Positions 21,051 to 29,754 are shown, counted from the stretch's first letter. The stretch is DNA of 54,643 bases from Prorocentrum cordatum (GCA_963575745.1 CAUYUJ010001303.1:447399-502041), one strand, 5' to 3'. Made by a program: numbers and translations. The notes: generated from the letters alone by a model not told the origin.

Positions 21051-21181
21051 AATTGCCGTTTGCTCAACAGCCCTGGGCGTTTACTAAACAGATCTACCCT
21101 GTTCGATCCATTCTTTGGGCGCGTTGACTAAACGACTTCGCTTGCCATGGTTATTATAGGGGGGGAGATGTTTTTGACCTC
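21051..21181. repeat. Dispersed repeat (pair with 32600-32733)
   Basis: Shared blocks in order: CCTGGGCGTTT, CAGCCCTGCCCTGTT-like, TTGGGCGCG, AAACGACTTCGC, GGTTATT and TTGACCTC. The copies are clearly diverged. Confidence 0.65.
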
Positions 21182-21388
21182 TTCCTCGAGGAGCCAGCAT
21201 GTACGCCGGTCGTGGAAGGGGGGAATTTCTGGATGTTCCGATCCCCATCAGCTTTTGGCGCCGTCCTACTTCAAGGGTCAGACCTGGTGTCCTTCGCCCC
21301 CTGCCCCTCGGACCTCAAAGAGCCAGCAGACAATCGAAGAAGAACAAATGCCGTGAACATACACTTTTGGAACTCCGCGCGGTTTTCT
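21182..21388. other. Left flank of the Penelope-like element
   Basis: The host sequence carries GAGCCAGCA...GTCGTGGAA (about 21192-21220) and CGGACCTCAAAGAGCCAGCA (about 21309-21328). Both resemble the right flank (27831-27880), so the element sits in a dispersed repeat or has a long imperfect flanking duplication. No gene is seen. Confidence 0.5.
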
Positions 21389-22493
21389 TGGAGAGAGGTT
21401 GAAGTAATAAATGAAAAAGGTCCATGAGTGTTGCAATCAATTGCCAAAGAAATGCGGAAGGCAAATGGTGCACTTCCTTTGGTTGTGGACGGGCGTATGG
21501 TGCCCATCCGAGAGGCCGATTGGTGCCTCATCCCAAGAAGAGGCCCATGACGGCCACGACTTGGGTGCGGGATGCCATTTGGTGGCCCCCCTGTGCCCAC
21601 CCCGTCCCGCTCACAGGGTCTTCACATCCCCCGTATGGTGGTGGGATGGGTGAGCGGTCCGCCTCCCCCCGGGCCGCACGTACTGCCCGAGGTTCGTGGG
21701 GATTTGAATTGAAGGCTATGAAGAATCCCGTTCCCTCCCTCTCCCTTCCCGTGGGGTGCAAAATCCCGACGAAGCCCCCCACGGAAGACCCACCCCCTGG
21801 GGAACGAGAAGGGTTGACTTCAACCACAGGGGGGTCACCTGTGACAATTATTGCCCGGGCAGACGGCTGTATCACCGCAGGCCGGAAAACCCAAATGCGC
21901 CGAACCAGCACACCGCGGACATATCCGCCAATGCCTAGGAAAATCCATGCCCAAGTAACCTGGTGGCAGTTCGTGGCACACTCGTCACCGATAGAACATC
22001 GCGAGAGAAAGCGGAGAGCGGGAAGGAGGGAACGGAGGAGGGAGGGGAAAAGGGCAGGGAGGAGGGGGAGGAGGGGAGGAAAGAAGAAGAAGACGAAGAG
22101 GGAGAGCACGCGCGGAGTAGGCAACAATTACATACCTCTGTCCAGAACCACAGCGACACAAAGTACGGGCGCTAATCCCGGCACAATTCCCTCAGATATC
22201 CACTTCTCCAGCGCAAACAATGGGTAGCCAGCGCCCTCATGCAGGTGACGCTTGAAGGACGCAAGGACGCCCTCCACGGAGTCCAGCGGGCGTGTGTAAG
22301 CACGTACCCTGGAGACCGCCCCGAGCACGAGCCCACGCTTGATGGAGTTGGGGACGTAGCTATAGAAGGGCATGCAACCCGTGCCTGCCCCCAACGCCTT
22401 CGTGGACGGGCGGGTGCAGATCGTGCCGTCGAGCTGGGGCAACAGGTCAACCCCCACAAACGTGAAGCTAGTGTCGGCTTCCAGGGGAAGCGG
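21389..22493 (-). repeat. 3' direct repeat (pLTR) of the Penelope-like element
   Basis: 1105 bp matching 26717-27819. On - it holds the last 120 or so codons of the RT ORF and a 739-bp 3' UTR. The UTR has a strong C/T tract (about 22020-22110). An open frame of about 200 codons in the UTR is broken by an indel in the other copy, so I do not call it a gene. Confidence 0.92.
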
Positions 22494-25067
22494 GTAACGC
22501 AGCCAGGCAGAGCCCTCCAGGACAACGGAAATGTACTCGATCTCCCCGGAAGACAGAGACGGCGGCCCCTTCCACAGCATGATGTAATCGTCCATGTAAC
22601 GCATCTCTAAAATCATGACGGTGGCGCCATTGAACGACCGGGGGTATACGCGACCTCGGGCGCCGAGTGGAGGGAGTGCTGGGCCATGCAGTGCGTAGTA
22701 ATACTGCATGTCCAAAAACGTGAGGGCCATTCTGGTCAGCGCACTGCCCAAAGGTGAGCCCATCGCTAGTCCTTCGACTTCTTTGCCGACGAGAGTACCC
22801 AGCAAGAAAAAACCCGTTTCGAGGTGATGGGAAATCAAGCTTCCAATGTCATCCAACGACAACGTGATATGCTGGTCATGGAGGCGGGATGGAAGGCAAT
22901 CCTGCCCTGATACCGCTTTCCTTCCCAGACGTGCTACACGGACGGCCTGTACCGAGGAGCAGGCCGCTGAACGATAAAACTCCCAAGCTTTGCGAACCAA
23001 CGCATGGGGGATGTTGGTGAAACAGCTCTTGACGTCCGCCCCCGACCCCCTGACTGGCGTGAAGGGCGCGCACGAGGAGAACTCCTCGATTAATTCGATG
23101 GCCGCGTCCGTGCGGTTGATGTCGATGTTGGCGTGGGCGGGCAGGAATGCCGAGCTGAGCCAGTCCAATGCGCGGGCCGCTGGCGTGTCAAGGCAGGCAG
23201 TCGGCCAGCGCGACCGATTGACTATAGGCCTCCTGTCGTCTGGTTTTTCCACCTTTTTGTTGGGGGCACTGGCCTCAGCCATCCTCCACTGCGAAGCCCT
23301 GCTGATATTTGCTGGCTGGATGCACGCAGAGAGGCCTGGGACGACGGCCACCCGCCCCAAAACTGCCTGGACAGTCAGGTCTGGGTAGTATTGAAAATGA
23401 TGATCTTGACCATCAGCCCCGAAAACCGCTCGAGCTAGAAGTTGAACCCGTCGGGGGCACTCCGCAACCAGAACCCGGCGCGTCTTCTGGAACTCCTCTA
23501 CCACCAGGCCGTCCAAGAACTTGCGCATGCCTAAAATGTCCTCGCGGCGCACCGCGTCGAAGCCGAGCGCGTTGGATTCGGCCGAGGTGAGCAGGAAATC
23601 TGCCATGCTCGAGGTCATGAGGCTTGCAGGGCCCTCTTCAAGATCCACGCCCGCTGCCTTCATGACCGCCTTCACGGAAGCGGCGCAATGCCTTTCCACC
23701 GCTGCCCGGTGAGGGACGATTGCAGCATGGCACGGCGTCCCCCCGAGCCTCGAGAGACCTGCGGGCCATGGCCAGGAGGCCTGGGGGGCGAAAACATGAT
23801 GACAGCCATCTGGAGACAGGGCGCGGGGAAGGTCCGGAAACGATGTGCACACACAGGGCCATGGTTCCGACTCGTGGAGCTTCCGGTAGAACTTGGGCGC
23901 GTTCCTGAGGACGCCCCTGATCGTGAGAGCCGAAACCTGAGCGACACCCAAACGGAGATCGCGCAGAGCGGGTAGAAGGATACCATAGCCACGACCGCGC
24001 GCATGCACGATCACATCCGAGAGCAACTTCCGCGCTGCGGCCCTGACGGCTGAACCAGGGAGCCACGGGAGAGTAATGTGGATCGTTGAACGTGGGACTG
24101 GCCATCGGCGAAAACGCCGCACCCTATCCAAGAAGAACATGCCCATCCTCCTGGGGATACCGTCCATGCGGCTATGAACGCAATGCCAGACAGCGAAAAA
24201 CTCGCTCGGTGAAGCGGTAAACATGCGGCGACGGTGTTGGCCAGACCGCGGTGCCCCGAGCATGTTGCAAACGCCGGCTGCCATACGCGCTACCTCTGCC
24301 CCCGAGGAAGACGAAGATAAGCCCCTTTCTAGCCGGCCAGGGAGGGCTTGCTGGGCAAACAGGCGCTGCTGTGTGAAACGGGCTGGAGGCGTCGGTGGCC
24401 GGCCCGAAACGTAAATGCGTTTGCGTCCCCTGGAGCCTGACAGCCTCTGGAGCGCTCTGTGCACGTACGGTTCGTTCAACGGTGGGTGCACCGATGCAAT
24501 GATGCGCCGCTCAAGCTCCAACAACTCCTCGTCCGACCCGGCACGGGCAATGGGCGCGAAGCATAAGGAAGCAGCCGCTGGAACATGTCCACGGAATACA
24601 GCAGACAGCAACACCATATATGGCTGCTGGCGGCACGATCCTGGCCGGAGGAAGCAATGAAGGTGACGACGGACCCTCGCCCGAAAGTCTATTGTTTTAC
24701 CTATGTAGAAGAACTTGTGAAACGGACTCCAAATAAGGTAGACCACGAACCCAGACTCCAGAAGGTAGTCGGAAGGCGGCCACGTGGACCCCGGCAGGGA
24801 AGATGCCAAAGAACGGAGTTTGCTGAAATACTGGGTGGTGGAGGCCATGAGGAAGTCGGACGTGATAGAGAGGGTGATTGAATGAAGGACAAATATGCAC
24901 TTCCAATCCAAAACTTGGGCAGCATAGTGCTGCTCTAGAGCACGGCGGACCAATGCCAGTGTGGATAGGAGGCAAAACCGGATAGCAGAGCAACGCGAAA
25001 CACACGGCATCCCGTCGACATGCGTATCCCAAATCCCACCACATGCGCCGTCCCCTTGGGCCCGCAT
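22128..25067 (-). CDS. Penelope-like ORF2: GIY-YIG endonuclease fused to reverse transcriptase
   Basis: 979 codons, intact. GIY-YIG domain at about residues 105-205: FVVYLIW (Tyr of GIY), FYIGKT (121-125), Arg in DFRARVRRH, catalytic Glu in LELERRI and the final PPLNEP. A linker with CVC...GCHHV (about 405-425) may bind zinc. RT: motif A ADVKSCFTNIPH (Asp about 678), motif B LAMGSPLGSALT (about 765), motif C RYMDDY (about 823-828), then FTFVGVDLLPQ. DVKSxFTNIP is typical of Penelope-like RTs, which are related to telomerase. The product would nick DNA and prime reverse transcription at the nick. ATG 25067 lies 12 nt after the ORF1 stop, in the same frame, so it may instead be made by readthrough. 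Confidence 0.88.
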   Translation of the reverse strand: MRAQGDGACGGIWDTHVDGMPCVSRCSAIRFCLLSTLALVRRALEQHYAAQVLDWKCIFVLHSITLSITSDFLMASTTQYFSKLRSLASSLPGSTWPPSDYLLESGFVVYLIWSPFHKFFYIGKTIDFRARVRRHLHCFLRPGSCRQQPYMVLLSAVFRGHVPAAASLCFAPIARAGSDEELLELERRIIASVHPPLNEPYVHRALQRLSGSRGRKRIYVSGRPPTPPARFTQQRLFAQQALPGRLERGLSSSSSGAEVARMAAGVCNMLGAPRSGQHRRRMFTASPSEFFAVWHCVHSRMDGIPRRMGMFFLDRVRRFRRWPVPRSTIHITLPWLPGSAVRAAARKLLSDVIVHARGRGYGILLPALRDLRLGVAQVSALTIRGVLRNAPKFYRKLHESEPWPCVCTSFPDLPRALSPDGCHHVFAPQASWPWPAGLSRLGGTPCHAAIVPHRAAVERHCAASVKAVMKAAGVDLEEGPASLMTSSMADFLLTSAESNALGFDAVRREDILGMRKFLDGLVVEEFQKTRRVLVAECPRRVQLLARAVFGADGQDHHFQYYPDLTVQAVLGRVAVVPGLSACIQPANISRASQWRMAEASAPNKKVEKPDDRRPIVNRSRWPTACLDTPAARALDWLSSAFLPAHANIDINRTDAAIELIEEFSSCAPFTPVRGSGADVKSCFTNIPHALVRKAWEFYRSAACSSVQAVRVARLGRKAVSGQDCLPSRLHDQHITLSLDDIGSLISHHLETGFFLLGTLVGKEVEGLAMGSPLGSALTRMALTFLDMQYYYALHGPALPPLGARGRVYPRSFNGATVMILEMRYMDDYIMLWKGPPSLSSGEIEYISVVLEGSAWLRYPLPLEADTSFTFVGVDLLPQLDGTICTRPSTKALGAGTGCMPFYSYVPNSIKRGLVLGAVSRVRAYTRPLDSVEGVLASFKRHLHEGAGYPLFALEKWISEGIVPGLAPVLCVAVVLDRGM

Positions 25068-25076
25068 TCGGGCCTG

Positions 25077-25082
25077 TAGTCA
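25077..25082 (-). promoter_or_regulatory. Candidate stop-codon readthrough site, TGA CTA
   Basis: On - ORF1 ends CAT GAG ATT TGA CTA CAG GCC CGA ATG, and ORF2 continues in the same frame. UGA followed by CUA is a known efficient readthrough context in animal and viral mRNAs. Because only this one codon separates a gag-like from a pol-like ORF, a fusion of about 1,550 residues could be made. Alternatives are re-initiation at the nearby ATG, selenocysteine insertion (UGA recoding is reported for some Penelope-like elements) or a chance nonsense mutation. Confidence 0.45.
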
Positions 25083-26645
25083 AATCTCATGGTCGACTGC
25101 TCGCGCCTTGACGGCGGCCAGAAGTTGCGCGATATCTCCGGCTTTGGTGTCGTCAAACTTCAAGCCCAATTGGTCGACCTTCTCATTGAACACTTTCAGC
25201 ACATTAGCCGGAACCTTCTTCTTACCTCCCTTGCCCTTGCCCTTCTGGCCGGTGATCGCGTCCAAAGCCTTCCGGTACGCCTGGAACTTATTACGCAATG
25301 CCGGTGGGTCGTCTTCACCAGGGATTTTTTCATCGAGCGCCCACTCTATCGTCTTCAAGCCCCTGCTTTGGTGTAGACGTTGTACCTGGAACGCCTTGAG
25401 GTCATCGAGCGTGAACTTGAGGGCCTGCTCGCTGGAGACCCCGGTGCTTGGGGCGAGGGCCAAGATCGCCCTGGATGAAGCCGGTTTGAATTCCGGGATC
25501 GCCGCGTCAACCTCCACATGGGCTTGACCAGGGTCGGCGATGGTAGCGGCCACTCTGCGCATCATCGCCGGGAGCGACTCGTCCTGGGCCCCGTATTCCG
25601 CCCGCTGGTACGGGCTATTGGCCTGAATCCAATGAAGGAATGTCGAGAAGTTGAAGGTATCAGAATCCAAGGGCACGTAGGGGATAAGCTTCTGCAGATT
25701 CCTGCGGGCCTGCGACCTCATGATGTAAGGGCAGAAGTCCTCGGTGTTCTGGCTAATGTCCTTCCTCACTTTCGCCGTGCAGAGGGCCGTGCAACGACGA
25801 AGCATTTCAGCATTGCACTTTTTGCGGGCTTCCATGAACTCCTCCGAGCCGAAGGGCAGGTCGGGGTGAAAGTTCGGAGGGAGGCCGTTCGCAATTCCCA
25901 CGATCCTGGCCCCGACGCGGTCGTCATCGAAGACGAGGTGCTTAATGTCTTCATCAGACAACTGGTCTACGATGTTCTTGGCCTTCTCGAGCTGACTGAC
26001 CGGACGTTCTGGACGCGGGCTGGCTGCCCGGGGCCGCGCGGCCGAGTCCCGCGGACCACCCTGCCGTACCGAGGACGGAGCGCCAGAGCGCGGACGAGAG
26101 GACGGATCGACCGAGTGTGGGCGAGGTGGTGGTTGCGGGAGATCACGGCGCTGATGCCGCCTCGGCGTGAGGAGGAGCGGCAAGTGCGCTGCGGAGGACG
26201 ATTTTGGTGTGGTTGCTGGGCTCGCCGCCGACGGACAATCACGAGCAAGATGACCACGGATACCGCATTGCGGGCACAACGGGCCTTCTGGAACCCTATG
26301 GTGGCTCCTGGAGCGGCCGCTGGCCCTATGATGGGCAGGGGTCCGCTCCATGTCCCGAACCCTATGGTGGCTCGTGCCCGTGTCCCGCGTCCGTGCCCTA
26401 TGGTGGCTACGGCTTCTGCTACGACGCTCCCGTGGACCCTCATAACGAACATCGTCACGAAGACCTCCCCTAGAACGTTGCTGCTCCCCGCCGCCTGCCG
26501 TGGCAAGTAGGCCGACCGAGGATCGGTTGCGCCCGCCGGGACCTACAGAGTGTTCGCAAACTACCTGGAGGGAGCCTGAAAGGGCAGCAGAAAACAAAGA
26601 AGGCACCAAAACAACCCCTCCCGCCCTCCCCCTCCCAAGTTCCAT
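25080..26645 (-). CDS. Penelope-like ORF1: gag-like protein with SR-rich stretch and CCHC knuckle
   Basis: The ATG at 26645 is the first Met inside the unit. The frame is open back to ATG 26801 in the upstream pLTR, so a transcript starting there would add 52 residues. Numbering from 26801: Ser/Arg/His-rich stretch at about 118-172 with RERRSRSRSHHR and three more SHHR/AHHR repeats; CPQCGIRGHLARDC (about 176-189) is a C-x2-C-x4-H-x4-C zinc knuckle of retroviral gag type; a Pro/Arg linker; then a helical C-terminal half (about 265-570) starting SQLEKAKNIVDQLSDEDIKH, unknown to me, ending with a Gly/Lys patch (KGKGKGGKKK). It probably binds element RNA. Intact and followed directly by ORF2 in the same frame. 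Confidence 0.78.
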   Translation of the reverse strand: MELGRGRAGGVVLVPSLFSAALSGSLQVVCEHSVGPGGRNRSSVGLLATAGGGEQQRSRGGLRDDVRYEGPRERRSRSRSHHRARTRDTGTSHHRVRDMERTPAHHRASGRSRSHHRVPEGPLCPQCGIRGHLARDCPSAASPATTPKSSSAAHLPLLLTPRRHQRRDLPQPPPRPHSVDPSSRPRSGAPSSVRQGGPRDSAARPRAASPRPERPVSQLEKAKNIVDQLSDEDIKHLVFDDDRVGARIVGIANGLPPNFHPDLPFGSEEFMEARKKCNAEMLRRCTALCTAKVRKDISQNTEDFCPYIMRSQARRNLQKLIPYVPLDSDTFNFSTFLHWIQANSPYQRAEYGAQDESLPAMMRRVAATIADPGQAHVEVDAAIPEFKPASSRAILALAPSTGVSSEQALKFTLDDLKAFQVQRLHQSRGLKTIEWALDEKIPGEDDPPALRNKFQAYRKALDAITGQKGKGKGGKKKVPANVLKVFNEKVDQLGLKFDDTKAGDIAQLLAAVKARAVDHEI

Positions 26646-26716
26646 GAATTCAATGAGGTCAATGTGGGGGCACTGGGCGGCCGGCAGGGGAATCAAGTCC
26701 CGTTCACGGCCCACAC

Positions 26717-27819
26717 TGGAGAGAGGTTGAAGTAATAAATGAAAAAGGTCCATGAGTGTTGCAATCAATTGCCAAAGAAATGCGGAAGGCAAATGGTGCA
26801 CTTCCTTTGGTTGTGGACGGGCGTATGGTGCCCATCCGAGAGGCCGATTGGTGCCTCATCCCAAGAAGAGGCCCATGACGGCCACGACTTGGGTGCGGGA
26901 TGCCATTTGGTGGCCCCCCTGTGCCCACCCCGTCCCGCTCACAGGGTCTTCACATCCCCCGTATGGTGGTGGGATGGGTGAGCGGTCCGCCTCCCCCCGG
27001 GCCGCACGTACTGCCCGAGGTTCGTGGGGATTTGAATTGAAGGCTATGAAGAATCCCGTTCCCTCCCTCTCCCTTCCCGTGGGGTGCAAAATCCCGACGA
27101 AGCCCCCCACGGAAGACCCACCCCCTGGGGAACGAGAAGGGTTGACTTCAACCACAGGGGGGTCGCCTGTGACAATTAATGCCCGGCAGACGGCTGTATC
27201 ACCGCAAGCCGGAAAACCCAAATGCGCCGAACCAGCACACCGCGGACATATCCGCCAATGCCTAGGAAAATCCATGCCCAAGTAACCTGGTGGCAGTTCG
27301 TGGCACACTCGTCACCGATAGAACATCGCGAGAGAAAGCGGAGAGCGGGAAGGAGGGAACGGAGGAGGGAGGGGAAAAGGGCAGGGAGGAGGGGGAGGAG
27401 GGGAGGAAAGAAGAAGAAGACGAAGAGGGAGAGCACGCGCGGAGTAGGCAACAATTACATACCTCTGTCCAGAACCACAGCGACACAAAGTACGGGCGCT
27501 AATCCCGGCACATTCCCTCAGATATCCACTTCTCCAGCGCAAACAATGGGTAGCCAGCGCCCTCATGCAGGTGACGCTTGAAGGACGCAAGGACGCCCTC
27601 CACGGAGTCCAGCGGGCGAGTGTAAGCACGTACCCTGGAGACCGCCCCGAGCACGAGCCCACGCTTGATGGAGTTGGGGACGTAGCTATAGAAGGGCATG
27701 CAACCCGTGCCTGCCCCCAACGCCTTCGTGGACGGGCGGGTGCAGATCGTGCCGTCGAGCTGGGGCAACAGGTCAACCCCCACAAACGTGAAGCTAGTGT
27801 CGGCTTCCAGGGGAAGCGG
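26717..27819 (-). repeat. Upstream truncated copy (5' pLTR) of the Penelope-like element
   Basis: 1103 bp directly repeating 21389-22493. It starts inside the RT coding region (at the codons for LPLEADTSF) and runs through the 3' UTR straight into the full unit. A one-base deletion (ACATTCC for ACAATTCC, about 27513) breaks its RT frame near the end. It probably supplies the promoter for the unit downstream, as pLTRs do in Penelope-like elements. Confidence 0.92.
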
Positions 27820-28082
27820 CGCTTCCGCCCGTCGGACCTCAATGAGCCAGCACACTCGCCAGTCGTGGAAAGCAGGCGCAAGACCCGAGGGAGCCGGAGC
27901 TCGGGATCCGGCGTGTTTTGTCGAGCGCGTCTTGGAGGTTGACGGTCACGTTGTCGTGGGATGTCTGCAGCGGGGGCTCGCGTCGAATTGCAGATTGGGC
28001 CTCGTCGTGCTTCTGGTGGCCCCGTCGGGCCAACCCGAGCCCCCCGTGCCCAAGTCTTACGTCTCCCCTATTCTGGATTTCC
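27820..28082. other. Right flank of the Penelope-like element
   Basis: About 260 bp with no gene. The first 60 bp resemble the left flank (GTCGGACCTCAATGAGCCAG and CAGTCGTGGAA). Confidence 0.45.
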
Positions 28083-28240
28083 AGATCCCAATATACTTTT
28101 GGCGCCTTCCTACTTCAATAATCGACATGCTTGTGCTGTGCTTTGTTATACTCTGGGAGCGGGCGGAGGCCCAGTCTGCTTCCAACCCCTTTCTACCTCG
28201 TGTTTCGACCCACTTGTTCCGACCAGCGCGTACAATCGAA
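28083..28240. repeat. Dispersed repeat, pair with 28613-28760
   Basis: Shared: GCGCCTTCCTAYTTCAATA, TCGACATGCTTGTGCTGTG and TACTCTGGGAG, then a weaker TTC...CTTGTTCCGACC part. A third weak piece lies at 21238-21275. Confidence 0.75.
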
Positions 28241-28399
28241 AGCGAGGGTGAGGGTGGGTACAGTCGGTCCAGATTAGTAGGTCGACCCTGCCAAATCAAG
28301 GGCACCCTTGTGTCCTGAGTCTCGCGACGCATGCTTCCCACGTTCCTGTGCCAATGTGGTCATCGGAAGGGTCTTGTGTCCTCTCGCGTGTCCTGTCCA

Positions 28400-28530
28400 A
28401 TCGAGTCCGACGGTAACCCTCCCAAGGGTATCCTCGCAACCGTGCCTCTGTGGTCCACCCTCGTGACTACTTTCGATGGCCCGCCGCGCACGGAGAAGCT
28501 CCCACACGGGCGTCCAAGGGTCTCTCGCCC
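28400..28530. repeat. Dispersed repeat, family with 36495-36645 and 32200-32345
   Basis: Common blocks: CCAAGGGTAYCCTCGCA, TCGATGGCC, CCGCNCGGAGA and GGGCGTCCAAGG, in the same order and orientation. Confidence 0.6.
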
Positions 28531-28612
28531 CCATGCCGCGTGTGCTTCCCATCCATGTTTCGACTGGAAACATACACGCCGGTCCTTGACTGTAGGCATT
28601 CTTGAATTCCCA

Positions 28613-28760
28613 GGTCCCAATCTTTTTTAAGCGCCTTCCTATTTCAATACTCGACATGCTTGTGCTGTGTTTTGTTCTACTCTGGGAGGACCTGGACCCA
28701 ATCCACTATATCCGCCTTCCTACTTCATGCTTCTACCTACTTCTTCCGACCGACGTGTAC
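28613..28760. repeat. Dispersed repeat, second copy of 28083-28240
   Basis: See the partner for shared blocks. The two copies lie 530 bp apart in the same orientation. Confidence 0.75.
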
Positions 28761-28762
28761 AC

Positions 28763-28830
28763 TTTCGGAGATCCGCGCGGATGTCTCGGATCTGCCTCGG
28801 CGCCGCCCCGGCGCGCTCCGCTCTCCAGCG
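28763..28830. repeat. Partial GC-rich foldback element, copy 4
   Basis: It has CGGAGATCCGCGCGGAT, CGGATCTGC and the CGGCGCCGCCCCGGCGCG centre of the foldback family; the right arm is not recognisable. Confidence 0.4.
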
Positions 28831-29121
28831 ACGCCGCTCCACGCAATCCGTTGTTTTTTTGTTTGGGGGGAGTCTCCTCCCGAGGAGCAGAGCTGCCCAA
28901 TTTCGTGCCTCCTCTCTGCAGACTCCGTCGTGCCCTCCAGGGCGCATATTAACGGCAGACTCCGTCGTGCCTCTTCCCTGGCCGCATATTAACGGCACTG
29001 GAGATGCAGATTTCGCGAGCGGAGACCAAGCTCCGTGACTGACCACGCAAACTTTGAATCCAGACAAAGGGAGAGGGGGAGGAGGGGAGGGGGGCGGGCG
29101 AGGAGGAAAAAACAACAAGAA

Positions 29122-29310
29122 AAAGGAGCAGAGCTGCCCGGCCGACGTGGAGCCGGGCGCGGAGCACGTGGTGCTCGTGTCGCTGGAGGCGGGCGAGCTG
29201 TCTGTGCGCTGCGACCTCCTCGGCGTGCTCGGGCCGGTGCCGCTCTCGTGGGCGGTGTGCGCGGTGGGCTGGAGGTGTGCGGCCGGCGAGCTGAGGATCG
29301 GAGGGAGCAG
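29122..29310 (+). CDS. Candidate coding exon of unknown protein
   Basis: In the frame reading SCPADVEPGAEHVVLVSL (from about 29130) to CAAGELRIG (about 29305), nearly every third codon position is G or C, the codon habit expected of a dinoflagellate gene, and the peptide is not low-complexity. A purine-rich stretch precedes it. Neither splice site nor start can be fixed and no family is recognised. The other open frames here do not show this third-position bias. Confidence 0.3.
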
Positions 29311-29429
29311 CAAACGGAAGGGGCAGCGCTTCATAGCGCCAGCATCGCAGAGCGGATCTCGTTCGGAAAGCGATCGGATGGGCCCAGAGTGTCTTGGATA
29401 ATTTCGTTCCGGATTTCGAGGTGAATTTC

Positions 29430-29754
29430 GTGCGGATTTTTGTTGGCCAGGAATGAAGACTACAAAACATATCCACGCGACATTTACATCGTTTTTCGCT
29501 CGCCGTTGCGGACAAATCCGCTGCAGCACGTCTGCAAGTGTGGTGCAGTGAAACGTTTGGGGGGGAGGGGCGGAGGTTCTTTCGGGCCTTTTGCCCCCGT
29601 TTCTCGTCGGCACTGCAGCCTCTGGGTGCCTTCCAGCGGTGGCGCTTCACCGAGGGCGTTCCTGGGGTGCTCGGCTCCCGAACGGCCGCTGAAGACCCGA
29701 GTTATGTTCCGAAGACTGACGGGCCAATGGGCAATGACGGGGGAAGGCTCCGCG
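29430..29754. other. Stretch without recognised feature
   Basis: Short open frames only, without a recognisable domain. Confidence 0.4.

Larger units (their letters stand above)
21389..26716 (-). mobile_element. Penelope-like retroelement with N-terminal GIY-YIG, full-length unit (5328 bp)
   Basis: On - it reads gag-like ORF, TGA, GIY-YIG/RT ORF and 3' UTR. The 3'-most 1.1 kb is repeated directly upstream (26717-27819), the head-to-tail arrangement with a 5'-truncated upstream copy (pLTR) typical of Penelope-like elements. The two 1.1 kb copies differ by about 4 substitutions and 2 one-base indels, so the insertion is young. GIY-YIG before RT is the permuted order of the Chlamys/Naiad-type Penelope-like elements of algae, protists and animals. 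I saw no hammerhead ribozyme core by eye in the repeats, though other Penelope-like elements carry one. Confidence 0.85.

Noticed and set aside
17677-21087. Very long + open frame (over 1,100 codons) of Pro, Ser and Leu
   Set aside because: It lies in nearly pure C/T sequence, which cannot spell TAA, TAG or TGA on either strand, so open length means nothing.
21528-22127. About 200-codon frame after the RT stop as a third Penelope-like ORF
   Set aside because: It has no ATG start, covers the pLTR/UTR and is broken by an indel in the 99.5% identical second copy.
21389-27819. Hammerhead ribozyme in the Penelope-like repeats
   Set aside because: By eye I found no CTGATGA core paired with GAAA on either strand of the repeats; a covariance search would be needed to exclude a divergent one.
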